This document shows, piece by piece, positions 25,669-35,092 of a stretch of DNA of 41,899 bases; within the stretch, counting starts at the first letter, position 1; every line of letters starts with the position of its first letter. The notes under the pieces were generated by a model. It made no database searches, was not told the DNA's origin, and saw only the letters and a program-made list of their open reading frames with translations. Both the position numbers and the translations under genes were made by a program. This DNA is from CAG-273 sp963560005 (GTDB lineage Bacteria; Bacillota; Clostridia; TANB77; CAG-508), in NCBI GenBank assembly GCA_963560005.1, contig CAUWNG010000024.1:1-41899 (forward strand), given 5' to 3'.

Positions 25669-26787
25669 TTATATTTGTATTAATTCTTCCCAAGTAAATC
25701 CTTTTCTACCAAAATGACCGCAATTAGTAGTTTTTGAATATATTGGCTCTTTTAGTTTTAAATAATTAATAACTCCTTTAGGTGTCAAATCAAACCTCTC
25801 TTTTATTAATTTTATAATTAATCCTTCAGCTATTCTGTTTGTCCCAAAACAATCAATGTATAAAGATATTGGTTTATTTATTCCTATTCCATAAGACATT
25901 TGAATTTCACACCTTCTTGCTAAACCATTTGCAACAACATTTTTTGCTATATGTCTTAACATATATGCTCCAGACCTATCTACTTTTGTTCCATCTTTCC
26001 CTGAAAAAGCTCCTCCTCCATGTCTTGCAATTCCCCCATAAGTATCTACTATTATTTTTCTTCCTGTAAGTCCAGTATCAGCAATAGCACCTCCTATTAC
26101 AAATCTACCTGTAGGATTTATATAGAATTTTGTTTCAATATCTAACATTTCTGAATCTACTGTCTCTAAAATCACATTTTCTAATATTTCCTTTTGTAAC
26201 TGGATTAATTCTACCTCTTTCGAATGTTGTACTGAAATTAAAATAGTATCTATTCGAATTGGCATATCATTTACATACTCAACGGTAACTTGTACCTTAC
26301 CATCTGATTTTAAATATGGCAAAATATTATTTTCTCTAACTTCATCAATCTTTTTAGATAGTTTATGTGCTAATATAATTGGATACGGCATATATTCTTC
26401 TGTCTCATCTGTAGCATAGCCAAATATAATTCCTTGATCTCCTGCTCCGCCATCATCTACTCCCAAAGCAATATCTTCACTTTGTTTTGTTATGTTTATC
26501 TCTATTTTACATTCGCTGTAATCCATAGAATTTTCTGCATCATCATAACCTACTTTTTTTAATGTATCTCGTACTACTTTCTCAATATCTACCTGACCGT
26601 TTGAACTTACTTGTCCTGCTACTGTAACTTTACCATTTGATAGCATAGTTTCAACAGCCACTCTTGAATTTTTATCTTTCCTTAAATATTCATCCAATAT
26701 ACTATCAGAAATCAAATCTGCTACTTTGTCTGGATGACCTTTCGTTACACTTTCACTTGTTAAAAAATAATTTTTGTAATTTTTCAT
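25669..26787 (-). CDS. metK: S-adenosylmethionine synthetase
   Basis: MetK makes S-adenosylmethionine from methionine and ATP. The protein has the ATP motif GHPDKVAD, the metal-binding stretch GGAGDQGIIFGYATDE and the P-loop-like RHGGGAFSGKDGTKVDRSGA. At 372 residues it is slightly shorter than the usual 380-400, mainly at the C-terminus, but all motifs are there. GGAGG precedes the ATG at 26787. A perfect palindrome ACAGAATCGATTCTGT lies about 35 bases upstream and no S-box leader is apparent. It stands between two ICE-type genes, so it is probably ICE cargo that supplies the methyltransferase or host physiology. Confidence 0.92.
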   Translation of the reverse strand: MKNYKNYFLTSESVTKGHPDKVADLISDSILDEYLRKDKNSRVAVETMLSNGKVTVAGQVSSNGQVDIEKVVRDTLKKVGYDDAENSMDYSECKIEINITKQSEDIALGVDDGGAGDQGIIFGYATDETEEYMPYPIILAHKLSKKIDEVRENNILPYLKSDGKVQVTVEYVNDMPIRIDTILISVQHSKEVELIQLQKEILENVILETVDSEMLDIETKFYINPTGRFVIGGAIADTGLTGRKIIVDTYGGIARHGGGAFSGKDGTKVDRSGAYMLRHIAKNVVANGLARRCEIQMSYGIGINKPISLYIDCFGTNRIAEGLIIKLIKERFDLTPKGVINYLKLKEPIYSKTTNCGHFGRKGFTWEELIQI

Positions 26788-26864
26788 CTTATAAATTCCT
26801 CCATTTCTATTTTTAATTCGCTACAGAATCGATTCTGTGACTTTTTATTTTTTAATTAGACATA

Positions 26865-27440
26865 CTACTCGTACTCGTCTTCTGTATCTTTTTCCATTTC
26901 TCTATATTTTTTTAATTCTTTATTCAATCTAACTATTTCATCTTTAAGTTTTATATTTTCTTCTATAACTGTTATCTTATCAAGCATTTTAGTTCTTTCA
27001 CTTTCATATTTATCATTAATAAGTTTTAAAGACTCCATGCTAACATAAGAATTTCCACTTACAATAATATGATCTAATAATCTAATATTAAATGCCTTTA
27101 ATAATTGATTAGAAATATTTGATATTTCCTTATCTTGTAAACTTGGCTCAAGTGAATTTGATGGATGATTATGTACCAATATTACCCTATCACTTGCAGT
27201 TACTAAAGCTGTTCTTACAATATATTTAACATCAATTTCTATATGAGAACTTGTTCCAATTCCCAATAGGCTTATATTTCTAATGTTATTAATTCTATCT
27301 AATCCCAAAAATAAAAAATGCTCTTGTATAGCATCTTTTATTTCTTGTACTTCTTCTAGATTAAAAACATCTTCAGGTTTATTTACTTTTCTTTCAATTA
27401 TTCCACATTCTTTTTTCTGTATATCTAGCACTAAACTCAA
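26865..27440 (-). CDS. RadC-type JAB/MPN domain protein
   Basis: RadC-like proteins of mobile elements have a JAMM metal site; here it is VILVHNHPSNSLEPSLQD, with HNH, Ser and Asp in order. The N-terminal helix-hairpin part of chromosomal RadC is missing, as usual for ICE copies. I chose TTG at 27440 (191 residues) because AAAGGAGA lies nine bases upstream; the longer frame to 27506 runs through a terminator hairpin. A coiled coil fills the last 60 residues, ending DTEDEYE. It is the first gene of the ICE on this side. Molecular role unknown. Confidence 0.8.
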   Translation of the reverse strand: MSLVLDIQKKECGIIERKVNKPEDVFNLEEVQEIKDAIQEHFLFLGLDRINNIRNISLLGIGTSSHIEIDVKYIVRTALVTASDRVILVHNHPSNSLEPSLQDKEISNISNQLLKAFNIRLLDHIIVSGNSYVSMESLKLINDKYESERTKMLDKITVIEENIKLKDEIVRLNKELKKYREMEKDTEDEYE

Positions 27441-27481
27441 ATTAAAATGTCTCCTTTTTGTTTTAATATAATCTTTCCAAT

Positions 27482-27504
27482 AAAAAAAGAGTAGGTATCT
27501 ACTC
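27482..27504 (-). terminator. Terminator at the ICE edge, before radC
   Basis: GAGTAG/CTACTC (27489-27504) is followed on the minus strand by TTTTTTT. It probably insulates the ICE from transcription of the cotJ operon. The ICE/host junction should lie between here and the cotJB stop at 27604; I could not identify the att repeat. Confidence 0.65.
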
Positions 27505-27603
27505 AATTTTTTATTTTATTTTTCCTATTCCTTATATATTCTTACAACCCCAATAACTTTAGGATTTTAAAAATGATAGATAGTTATTTACTCCCAAAAT
27601 CAA

Positions 27604-28011
27604 CTAAGGCCATGGTTCTTCTAACCATCTCCATTTATTACATGGATAATATATAGAAAGTGGTCCATAAACCCTTTGATATTTATCTTCTAATTCTTTT
27701 AACTCATTGCAATATTTTCTATGAAGACATAATGCCTTTTTATCATTTACATGCGTATCTAAATATAATGAAATATCTACTATTGCAAACTTTAAACATT
27801 TAATTTTTTCTATCATTTTTCTTCTTATTCTTTCTCTTTCTTCACAACATTCTTCTTTACAATTTGAAATATTACAATTATTATTACTCAATTCATTTAC
27901 AGAATTGTATCCAAATGCCGCATTAATCCCATCTGGTGAATAGTTGCAATTTAAATTATCTAGTTCTGAATTATTATTGCATCCACAATTACAATTTCTA
28001 TCATCTAACAT
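27604..28011 (-). CDS. cotJB: Spore coat protein CotJB
   Basis: CotJB is a component of the spore coat. The conserved part is IKCLKFAIVDISLYLDTHVN, then KYQRVYGPLSIYY and NKWRWLEEPWPW-like end (NKWRWLEEPWP). A Cys/Asn-rich N-terminal extension of about 65 residues (NCNCGCNNNSE) is longer than usual. It overlaps cotJA by 7 bases. cotJC, which normally follows, is absent: the next gene is the ICE radC. Confidence 0.9.
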   Translation of the reverse strand: MLDDRNCNCGCNNNSELDNLNCNYSPDGINAAFGYNSVNELSNNNCNISNCKEECCEERERIRRKMIEKIKCLKFAIVDISLYLDTHVNDKKALCLHRKYCNELKELEDKYQRVYGPLSIYYPCNKWRWLEEPWP

Positions 28012-28373
28012 TTGTTACATCCCTCCCCTATAGAATTTCTTGATTTTAAATAATTAATTTCTTCAATAGATTGGCATGGTTCATAAGGGCTTACTAATTC
28101 CGGAAAAATTGTTCCCATTTTTAGTCCACAACATGGTGTAAATGTTTTATCCATATATTGAATAGGCACATAACTTTGAGCTAACATTGGATTTGTTGGA
28201 AATAAATTAATCTCTTCATCAAAACCACATTTACACATATTATTCATATTTAAGCAATTATAATCATTATTAATTGTATCATATTCTGCAACAGTTCCTA
28301 CATTCTGACATGCTTTTTCTAGTGCTTCCATATTATTATTGTTTTGCATACAACAACATTTAAATCTGCACAT
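28005..28373 (-). CDS. cotJA: Spore coat protein CotJA
   Basis: The family core is PTNPMLAQSYVPIQYMDK followed by TFTPCCGLKMGTIFPELVSP and YEPC. An N-terminal Cys/Asn-rich stretch (CRFKCCCMQNNNN) and a C-terminal CNKC extend the usual 80-residue protein to 122. It starts the cotJ operon, with a good AAGGAG site. CotJA and CotJB act together in the coat of forming spores, so the host is a spore former. Confidence 0.92.
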   Translation of the reverse strand: MCRFKCCCMQNNNNMEALEKACQNVGTVAEYDTINNDYNCLNMNNMCKCGFDEEINLFPTNPMLAQSYVPIQYMDKTFTPCCGLKMGTIFPELVSPYEPCQSIEEINYLKSRNSIGEGCNKC

Positions 28374-28416
28374 TTTTATTCCTCCTTATTTTTAGTTTAT
28401 AATACATTTTATGACA

Positions 28417-28450
28417 TAAAAAAAGAAAATGTGACAAATGTCACACTTTC
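28417..28450 (-). terminator. Terminator after pyruvate kinase
   Basis: GAAAATGTGACA (28425-28436) pairs with TGTCACACTTTC (28439-28450), with TTTTTTT following on the minus strand, a few bases past the stop. Confidence 0.8.
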
Positions 28451-28452
28451 TC

Positions 28453-29886
28453 CTATACTTTTAATACTCCACCTATTGTTTTATTTAATTTATCTTTATG
28501 ATGCCCAGATAACACTGAAGCACCACCAGCTATAACTATAATATCATCTGTTTGAATAAAATTATTATTTTTAGCAATTTCAATACCATCTTCTATCATG
28601 TCATCTATACTTGGTTTATTTTCTACTAATATAGTATGTATATTCCATACTAATGATAATTGTCTATATACAATTTCATTAGATGTTATTACATATATAG
28701 TACATTTTGGTAAAAAACCTGAAATCATTTTAGCAGTTCTTCCAGTTTCAGTATAAGCAAATATAGCTTTTGCATTTAAATCCATTGCTGTACAACAAGT
28801 TGAATAATTTAAATTATATTCATAATTTGTAGTATCTAAATTACGCTCTTTTTTCTTAAATCTTTTCCAATATTTAATAGTTCCTTCTATAGATTCACAA
28901 ATTTTAACCATTGTTTTTACACATTCAATCGGATATTTTCCTGTTGCTGATTCTCCAGATAACATTATTGCACTAGTCATATCATATATTGCATTTGCAA
29001 CATCACTTACCTCTGCTCTTGTTGGTCTTGGATTATTTATCATAGATTCCAACATTTGTGTAGCTATAATTACAGGCTTTCCTGCATTTGAACATTTAGC
29101 TATAAATTCTTTTTGCCTAATAGGTACTTCCTCCATTGGTATTTCCACACCTAAATCTCCTCTAGCTACCATAATACCATCAGAAACTTCTAGTATTTGA
29201 TCAAAGTTATCTATTCCTTGTCTATTTTCTATTTTAGAAATTATTTTTATATGTTCACCATTATTTTCTTTCAATATTTTTCTTATATTTAGAACATCTT
29301 GTGGTGTTCTAACAAATGAAGCTGCAATATAATCAAAACCTATTTGTATTCCAAATTTAATGTCTTCCATATCTTTTTCTGTCATACCAGGTAAATTAAT
29401 TTTTGAATTAGGAATATTAATACTCTTAGTATTTGTTAAAATTCCTCCATCTAATACTTTACAAATAATTTCTTTTCCTTTGATTTCTTCAACTTCTACT
29501 TCTATTAATCCATCATTTATTAATATTTTTGTACCTATATCCACTTCATTATATAGATTTTGATATGTTACAGATACTCTTTCTTTATTGCCTAATATTT
29601 CATCACACACTAATGTAAAAGTATCTCCATCATTTAATTCAATTTTATCATTTTCAAATTTACCTATTCTTATTTCTGGTCCTTTAGTATCTAATAATAA
29701 AGCTACTGGTTTTCCAATTCTCTCTCTAACCTTTTTTAATCTTTCTATCCTTGGTTTTTGATCCTGATAATTTCCATGAGAAAAGTTTATTCTAGCTACA
29801 TCCATTCCAGCTTTTATTAATTCTTCTAAAACTTTTTCATCATCTACTGCAGGTCCTAGTGTACAAATAATCTTTGTTTTTCTCAT
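28453..29886 (-). CDS. pyk: Pyruvate kinase
   Basis: The last enzyme of glycolysis: phosphoenolpyruvate plus ADP to pyruvate and ATP. Clear motifs: IICTLGPAVDDEKVLEELIK at the start, LLLDTKGPEIRIG, the active-site stretch IISKIENRQGIDNFDQIL, MVARGDLGVEIP and SAIMLSGESATGKYP. At 477 residues it has the A, B and C domains but not the extra C-terminal PEP-utiliser domain of many Bacillus relatives. It is encoded between glucan phosphorylase and cotJ, each with its own terminator, thus probably monocistronic. Confidence 0.97.
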   Translation of the reverse strand: MRKTKIICTLGPAVDDEKVLEELIKAGMDVARINFSHGNYQDQKPRIERLKKVRERIGKPVALLLDTKGPEIRIGKFENDKIELNDGDTFTLVCDEILGNKERVSVTYQNLYNEVDIGTKILINDGLIEVEVEEIKGKEIICKVLDGGILTNTKSINIPNSKINLPGMTEKDMEDIKFGIQIGFDYIAASFVRTPQDVLNIRKILKENNGEHIKIISKIENRQGIDNFDQILEVSDGIMVARGDLGVEIPMEEVPIRQKEFIAKCSNAGKPVIIATQMLESMINNPRPTRAEVSDVANAIYDMTSAIMLSGESATGKYPIECVKTMVKICESIEGTIKYWKRFKKKERNLDTTNYEYNLNYSTCCTAMDLNAKAIFAYTETGRTAKMISGFLPKCTIYVITSNEIVYRQLSLVWNIHTILVENKPSIDDMIEDGIEIAKNNNFIQTDDIIVIAGGASVLSGHHKDKLNKTIGGVLKV

Positions 29887-30002
29887 ATTGTTTTTTCCCC
29901 CTATCCCTTAGAAATATATTCTTATGTAACACTAATTTTTTATCACATAAAAAAAACTACAAAATTTATTATATCATATATTTAAGCTCGTTTCAAGATA
30001 AA

Positions 30003-30025
30003 GGATCATCTTTTTTAGATGATCC
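30003..30025 (-). terminator. Terminator after glucan phosphorylase
   Basis: GGATCATC (30003-30010) pairs with GATGATCC (30018-30025), with TTTATC beyond it on the minus strand, about 35 bases past the stop. Confidence 0.7.
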
Positions 30026-30060
30026 CATACTATATCTTATATATTATATTAATTTAATTA

Positions 30061-32625
30061 TTATCTTGTTATCCATTTTACTAAATTTAAATTTGCAGAA
30101 TCTAAGAGCATTTCATGTTTAGGCATTACTCTAAATGTATAACCATAATTGCCACCATTAACAAGTTTAATTTTAGCTTTATAAGTATAAATTTTATTTT
30201 CTTCATCATCTTCTTCTAATTGCATTTGAATAATATTTATATCATCTACTACTCCATTTTCTTGTATTCTTCCATAATATGCTTGTACTTCAATATTATC
30301 TTTAGAAATATTAGGTAATTTAACTTTGCATTTTACTTCTATATTATTTCCTGCATCTATTGTAATATTATCTAGATTATTTTCTTGTGTAATTATTATA
30401 TTGTCCCAACTTTTTACTATTTCTTCTTTCCATGCATTATAACTTCCTACTTTTTCTAAATCTGAAAAGTAATTATTATATAAATTACATAGAGGCATAT
30501 ATAGGTTTCTACAATAATCTACCAACATTCTAGCTGTACTGTATCTTCCACCTGTTGACATTATAGATTCTTTCATTAATTTCAACCATTTTTTAGAAAT
30601 ACCATTTTCATCTTTTTCATAATATATTGGTATAATTTTATTCTCCAATGTATTGTATATACTTTCACTGTCTGCTTTATCTTGTTCTTCATAATTTGGA
30701 TATTCTGCATTTGTTCCTATTATCCAACCGTTTTTTGCATTATAACCTTCTGCCCACCAACCATCTAAAACACTAAAGTTTAAAACTCCATTTACAGATG
30801 CTTTTTGACCACTAGTTCCTGAAGCTTCCATTGGTCTTCTTGGGGTATTTAACCAAACATCAACACCACTTATCAAATATCTAGACATTGCTATATTATA
30901 ATTCTCTAATAAAAATATTTTTCCTCTAAATTGTGGTTTCATTGAAATTTCATGAATATATTTTATTAAATCTTGTCCTTCTTTATCTGCTGGATGAGCT
31001 TTTCCTGCAAATATTATCTGAACTTTTTTATTACTATTATTTAAAATTTGTGTTATTCTTTCTAAATCTTTAAATATTAATGTAGCTCTTTTATATGTTG
31101 CAAATCTCCTAGCAAATCCAATAGTTAATGCTTCTGGATCTAAGCTAGATACTAGTTTGTTAATTTCTTCATAATTATATCCACATCTTCTTAATCTAGT
31201 TATAGTGTTTTCCTTTACTAATGCTATTAATTTTTTCTTTCTTTCTTGATGTACTTCCCATAATTTCTCATTTGGTATATCTGCAATCCTTTTCCATGTT
31301 TCATCATTATGCATATTATCCTGCCAATATGGAACTAGATATTTATTACATAATTTTTTTAGGTTAGAAGGAAGCCAAGAACAAGTATGTATACCATTTG
31401 TAATATATGTAATAGGTGCTTCATTTGCTGCTATATTGGGCCAAATTTCTCCAAATAGCTCTCTTGAAACAGCTCCATGTAACTTGCTTACTCCATTCTT
31501 TTTTCCAGCCACTTTTAATGCTAAAATTCCCATATTAAAACCTGCATCCATTTTTGCATCTGGCTTCATACCCATTTGAAAAAATTCTTGTTTACTTATT
31601 CCTAATTTATCCCAATAATCTTTAAAATATTTTTCCACTAGTTCTAATGTAAATATATCATTACCTGCTGGTACTGGTGTATGAGTAGTAAATACAGTTT
31701 TAGAACTTACTATATCTCTTGCTATGTTAAATGAGACTTTTTTATCTTTCATTATTGTATAAATTAATTCTAAAATCAAAAATGACGAATGTCCTTCATT
31801 CATGTGATATATAGTTGGCTTATATCCTAATGCTTTTAACATAGAAACTCCACCCATTCCAAGTGCAATTTCTTGTTTTATTCTCATTTCTTTGTCTCCA
31901 CCATACAAAGTACTTGTAATATTTCTGTATTCTGGTATATTTTCTTCTATATCTGAATCTAACAAATATAACTCATTCCTGCCAACACTTATTTTCCATG
32001 CTTTTAAATACAATTTTTTCTTTGGCAACTTAATAGCTATTAAAATATCTTTATCCTCATTATCTCTTACAGGTTTTATTGGTAAAGTATTTATATCTAT
32101 ACTATGGTATTCCGTTTCTTGGACCCCATGCCCATTTATTTTTTGGTGAAAATAACCATTTTTATATAATAAACCAATTCCTACTAAAGGCACTCCTAAA
32201 TCACTAGAAGATTTTAGATGATCTCCTGATAAAATTCCCAAACCACCAGAGTAAATAGGAAGTATTTGGTCCAATCCATATTCTGCTGAAAAATATGCTA
32301 TTAAATCATTTTTATTATTGGGGAAATTTTTAGAAAACCATGTATTCTTACTTTTCATATAGTCTTCAAAATTTTCTACAATTTTATCATATTCTTTTAA
32401 GAATTCCTGATCTTCTGTTATATTCTCTAATTTTTGTTGTTCTATCTCTCTTAAAAATTTTACAGGATTTTTTTCAACTCTTTCCCACAAATCTATATCT
32501 ATTTTCTTAAAAAGTTTTAAAAATTCTGTATTCCATGACCACCATAGGTTATAACTGATTTCTGATAGTTTATTAATCCTTTTTGGCAACTGTGGATTTA
32601 CAGTTATTCTATTAAAAACATACAT
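30061..32625 (-). CDS. glgP: Alpha-glucan (glycogen) phosphorylase, GT35
   Basis: The enzyme releases glucose-1-phosphate from alpha-1,4-glucans. The N-terminal KLSEISYNLWWSWNTEFLKL is the DUF3417 part of the long bacterial/archaeal subfamily; AYFSAEYGLDQILPIYSGGL follows, and the pyridoxal-phosphate lysine is in EASGTSGQKASVNG. At 854 residues it has the usual length for this subfamily, with a C-terminal beta-domain. AGGAGG precedes the ATG. Its neighbour is pyruvate kinase, so both serve carbon and energy supply. No other glycogen genes are in view. Confidence 0.95.
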   Translation of the reverse strand: MYVFNRITVNPQLPKRINKLSEISYNLWWSWNTEFLKLFKKIDIDLWERVEKNPVKFLREIEQQKLENITEDQEFLKEYDKIVENFEDYMKSKNTWFSKNFPNNKNDLIAYFSAEYGLDQILPIYSGGLGILSGDHLKSSSDLGVPLVGIGLLYKNGYFHQKINGHGVQETEYHSIDINTLPIKPVRDNEDKDILIAIKLPKKKLYLKAWKISVGRNELYLLDSDIEENIPEYRNITSTLYGGDKEMRIKQEIALGMGGVSMLKALGYKPTIYHMNEGHSSFLILELIYTIMKDKKVSFNIARDIVSSKTVFTTHTPVPAGNDIFTLELVEKYFKDYWDKLGISKQEFFQMGMKPDAKMDAGFNMGILALKVAGKKNGVSKLHGAVSRELFGEIWPNIAANEAPITYITNGIHTCSWLPSNLKKLCNKYLVPYWQDNMHNDETWKRIADIPNEKLWEVHQERKKKLIALVKENTITRLRRCGYNYEEINKLVSSLDPEALTIGFARRFATYKRATLIFKDLERITQILNNSNKKVQIIFAGKAHPADKEGQDLIKYIHEISMKPQFRGKIFLLENYNIAMSRYLISGVDVWLNTPRRPMEASGTSGQKASVNGVLNFSVLDGWWAEGYNAKNGWIIGTNAEYPNYEEQDKADSESIYNTLENKIIPIYYEKDENGISKKWLKLMKESIMSTGGRYSTARMLVDYCRNLYMPLCNLYNNYFSDLEKVGSYNAWKEEIVKSWDNIIITQENNLDNITIDAGNNIEVKCKVKLPNISKDNIEVQAYYGRIQENGVVDDINIIQMQLEEDDEENKIYTYKAKIKLVNGGNYGYTFRVMPKHEMLLDSANLNLVKWITR

Positions 32626-32795
32626 AAAAAATATATTCCTCCTTGGTACTTTTCAATTATTTTTTCCATACTTTTACTTCATTTAATATTATCTATTAAC
32701 TTTCAAAATTTGTCAATTACTTTCAATCATTTTTTAAAGTTTACATCTTATAATACAAATTTTAATATTTTACTAATAGCATTTTTAAAGTTTTA

Positions 32796-32804
32796 TGTTA
32801 TAAT
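32796..32804 (+). promoter_or_regulatory. Extended -10 promoter for the transglycosylase
   Basis: TGTTATAAT is an extended -10 element (TGnTATAAT). The transglycosylase ATG lies about 40 bases downstream. I see no clear -35 element. Confidence 0.5.
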
Positions 32805-32846
32805 ATACTTATGAATAAACATTTTGTTTAAAGTGAGTGTGATTTT

Positions 32847-33620
32847 ATGAAATTCTTTTTTAAAATGTTATTATTTGTTTTTATAATACTTTTTGCCATT
32901 GGCAGTATTTTTTTATATAATGGATATTCTACATACAAAAAAGCAATAGAAAAAATCAGTTTATATGATAAAATAGCAAAAATTAAAAGCAATAAAAATT
33001 ATATAAGTATTAATAAAGTGCCTGAATATTATAAAAATGCTATTATTGCTGTTGAAGATCATCGTTTTGAATCTCACAATGGAATAGATATAATTGGTAT
33101 ATGTAGAGCCATAATCAATAATATAAAAGAATGGGAATTTTTAGAAGGTGGTAGTACTATTACTCAACAAGTTGCTAAAAATTTATACTTTATTTATGAA
33201 GATAATGTTATAAATAGAAAAATTGCAGAAATTTTAGTAGCGTTTGATCTTGAAAAAAACTATTCAAAAAGCGATATATTGGAACTATATATTAATACTA
33301 TTTATTTTGGTGATGGTTACTATGGCATTAAAGAAGCATGCAAAGGATATTTGGATAAAGACCCAAAAGACATGACCCTTGCAGATGCTACTATGATGGC
33401 TGGTATACCAAATGCTCCAAGTGTATATGCTCCAACAGCTAACCCTGACTTAACTTTAAGCAGACAAAAAAAAGTTATTTCTGATATGGTCGAATATAAT
33501 TATTTATCGCCAGAAGAAGCTGAAAAACTTATAAAAGAAATTAAGAACTTGTATAAAAATACAAGTTCTATTTTTTATTCATATATATCAAAGATACTAA
33601 TACTTCCTATTTTTGTATAA
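32847..33620 (+). CDS. Monofunctional peptidoglycan glycosyltransferase (GT51)
   Basis: The enzyme polymerises lipid II into glycan strands. A membrane anchor (about 5-25) is followed by PEYYKNAIIAVEDHRFESHN, with the catalytic Glu70 in VEDHRF, and EGGSTITQQVAKNLYF. At 257 residues it has no transpeptidase domain. It is the only annotated gene on the plus strand. Its last 25 codons read through a terminator hairpin and overlap the convergent glycosyltransferase gene by 46 bases, so the C-terminal NTSSIFYSYISKILILPIFV is unusual for the family. Confidence 0.9.
   Translation: MKFFFKMLLFVFIILFAIGSIFLYNGYSTYKKAIEKISLYDKIAKIKSNKNYISINKVPEYYKNAIIAVEDHRFESHNGIDIIGICRAIINNIKEWEFLEGGSTITQQVAKNLYFIYEDNVINRKIAEILVAFDLEKNYSKSDILELYINTIYFGDGYYGIKEACKGYLDKDPKDMTLADATMMAGIPNAPSVYAPTANPDLTLSRQKKVISDMVEYNYLSPEEAEKLIKEIKNLYKNTSSIFYSYISKILILPIFV
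33544..33576 (+). terminator. Terminator inside the end of the transglycosylase gene
   Basis: AGAACTTGTAT (33544-33554) pairs perfectly with ATACAAGTTCT (33559-33569) and is followed by ATTTTTT. It lies within the last codons of the plus-strand gene and just past the end of the convergent one. Confidence 0.75.
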
Positions 33621-35074
33621 TTTTCTTTTATATATTCTCTTACATCTTCTGGATTTTGCCAATTTCTTTTTATTGTATCTTTTCTTATTAATATTATTTT
33701 ATTCTTATCCAATTCAAGTTTTTGTATTTGCCCTTGTTCACTATCTTTTCCTAAATTTCCTTTTAAAAACATATCATAATCTTTATAATATTGGTTAATT
33801 GGAATTCTATATAATACCGCTTCAGCATCTAATATATATACAGGCTTATTTTGTGAAAGTATAAAATTATCTACTTCTTCTATTTTTTTCTTTGTATTAT
33901 CACTCATTGTAATATATTTGTATCCACTCATTAAAGTTTGTGTATCTATATTTCTAAAATACTCTATATCTTTCTTTAAGTTTATATAACCAAAATATAT
34001 TGATGATAATATAATTACACAAAATAAAAATGTTTTTAAAAATATATATTTTTTGTTTCTTCTATTTTTCCAATTTATTCTTCGTAAAAACCTTGAAATT
34101 AAATAACTTATATATATTAGTATTGGAATTATACCTATATAAAAATGTATTTCATCTGATATAGGAAATACTAATAAAAAACTTGTTAATGAAAATACTG
34201 TAAATATAGTTACAACTTTTTTTCTTTTTACCAATGTAACTACAAGCATAATTATTAATAATATTGGAACTAACAGGCTTAAAATAGAAGTTATTTTATT
34301 ATTTCCATATATTAATCTTTCATATCGTATTTTATTCGAAAAAGTTCCTATTCCTAATATAGCATAACTTATAAAATCTTTTAAAGCATTATTATAAATT
34401 AAATAAACTAATAAAATTCCTATAGGTATAAAAACTCCTAAAGCTCGATATAATGATATTTTTATAAATAGCATTATATCATTTTTATTCTTTACTTTTA
34501 AAATTTGATATCCAACTATAGAAATAATTGTAATTACACCTATACTTTGTTTTAATGTAAAACATAATCCTGCCATTATCCCTATTAATATGTCATATTT
34601 TATATTTAATTTTAATTTATGTGTTGTTTTTATTAATTCTAAATATATAATCAGTAATAAAACTAGAATTAATCCTAAATTATAATCTATATACATGTAT
34701 TCTTTTAATAGTAAAAACATAACAATTAATGTACCTACTATTAATGGTTTATTCACTTTTAAATGTGATAATATCTTATATGATACATAAAATATTATTA
34801 GATTTAAAATAACTGCCAACACTCTCATTATAATCAATTCTTGTCCGAATAATTTTAGAAATATCGAACATATCATTGGCATTAAAGGTGTTTGTATTAT
34901 ATTAAAATCTTTATATGGTATTAAACCATTGGCAATTTGATTTGCAAAATTAAAATTCCATAATTCATCGTAATTTCCTAATATTCTTGGCATTATTATA
35001 GAAAATATAGATATAAAAAATAGTATAATAATAAATACTTTAAAAATATTTTCTTTAGCCTTTTTTTTCATCAA
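33575..35074 (-). CDS. Polytopic membrane glycosyltransferase-like protein (GT-C/ArnT-like)
   Basis: The 499-residue protein has about ten to twelve membrane helices and the start of a GT-C enzyme: ILGNYDELWNFNFANQIANG with an acidic pair in the first outer loop, then LIPYKDFNIIQTPLMPM. Such enzymes move a sugar from a polyprenyl carrier to a wall polymer, glycan or protein. The GT2 gene 18 bases upstream can make the polyprenyl-phosphate sugar it uses. Acceptor unknown. Confidence 0.75.
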   Translation of the reverse strand: MMKKKAKENIFKVFIIILFFISIFSIIMPRILGNYDELWNFNFANQIANGLIPYKDFNIIQTPLMPMICSIFLKLFGQELIIMRVLAVILNLIIFYVSYKILSHLKVNKPLIVGTLIVMFLLLKEYMYIDYNLGLILVLLLIIYLELIKTTHKLKLNIKYDILIGIMAGLCFTLKQSIGVITIISIVGYQILKVKNKNDIMLFIKISLYRALGVFIPIGILLVYLIYNNALKDFISYAILGIGTFSNKIRYERLIYGNNKITSILSLLVPILLIIMLVVTLVKRKKVVTIFTVFSLTSFLLVFPISDEIHFYIGIIPILIYISYLISRFLRRINWKNRRNKKYIFLKTFLFCVIILSSIYFGYINLKKDIEYFRNIDTQTLMSGYKYITMSDNTKKKIEEVDNFILSQNKPVYILDAEAVLYRIPINQYYKDYDMFLKGNLGKDSEQGQIQKLELDKNKIILIRKDTIKRNWQNPEDVREYIKENYTKIGSISIFDIYE

Positions 35075-35092
35075 AATACTCCCTATTATATT

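Noticed and set aside
27441..27506. Longer N-terminus of the RadC-like protein
   Set aside because: The extra 22 codons run across a terminator hairpin, while a good ribosome-binding site points to TTG at 27440.
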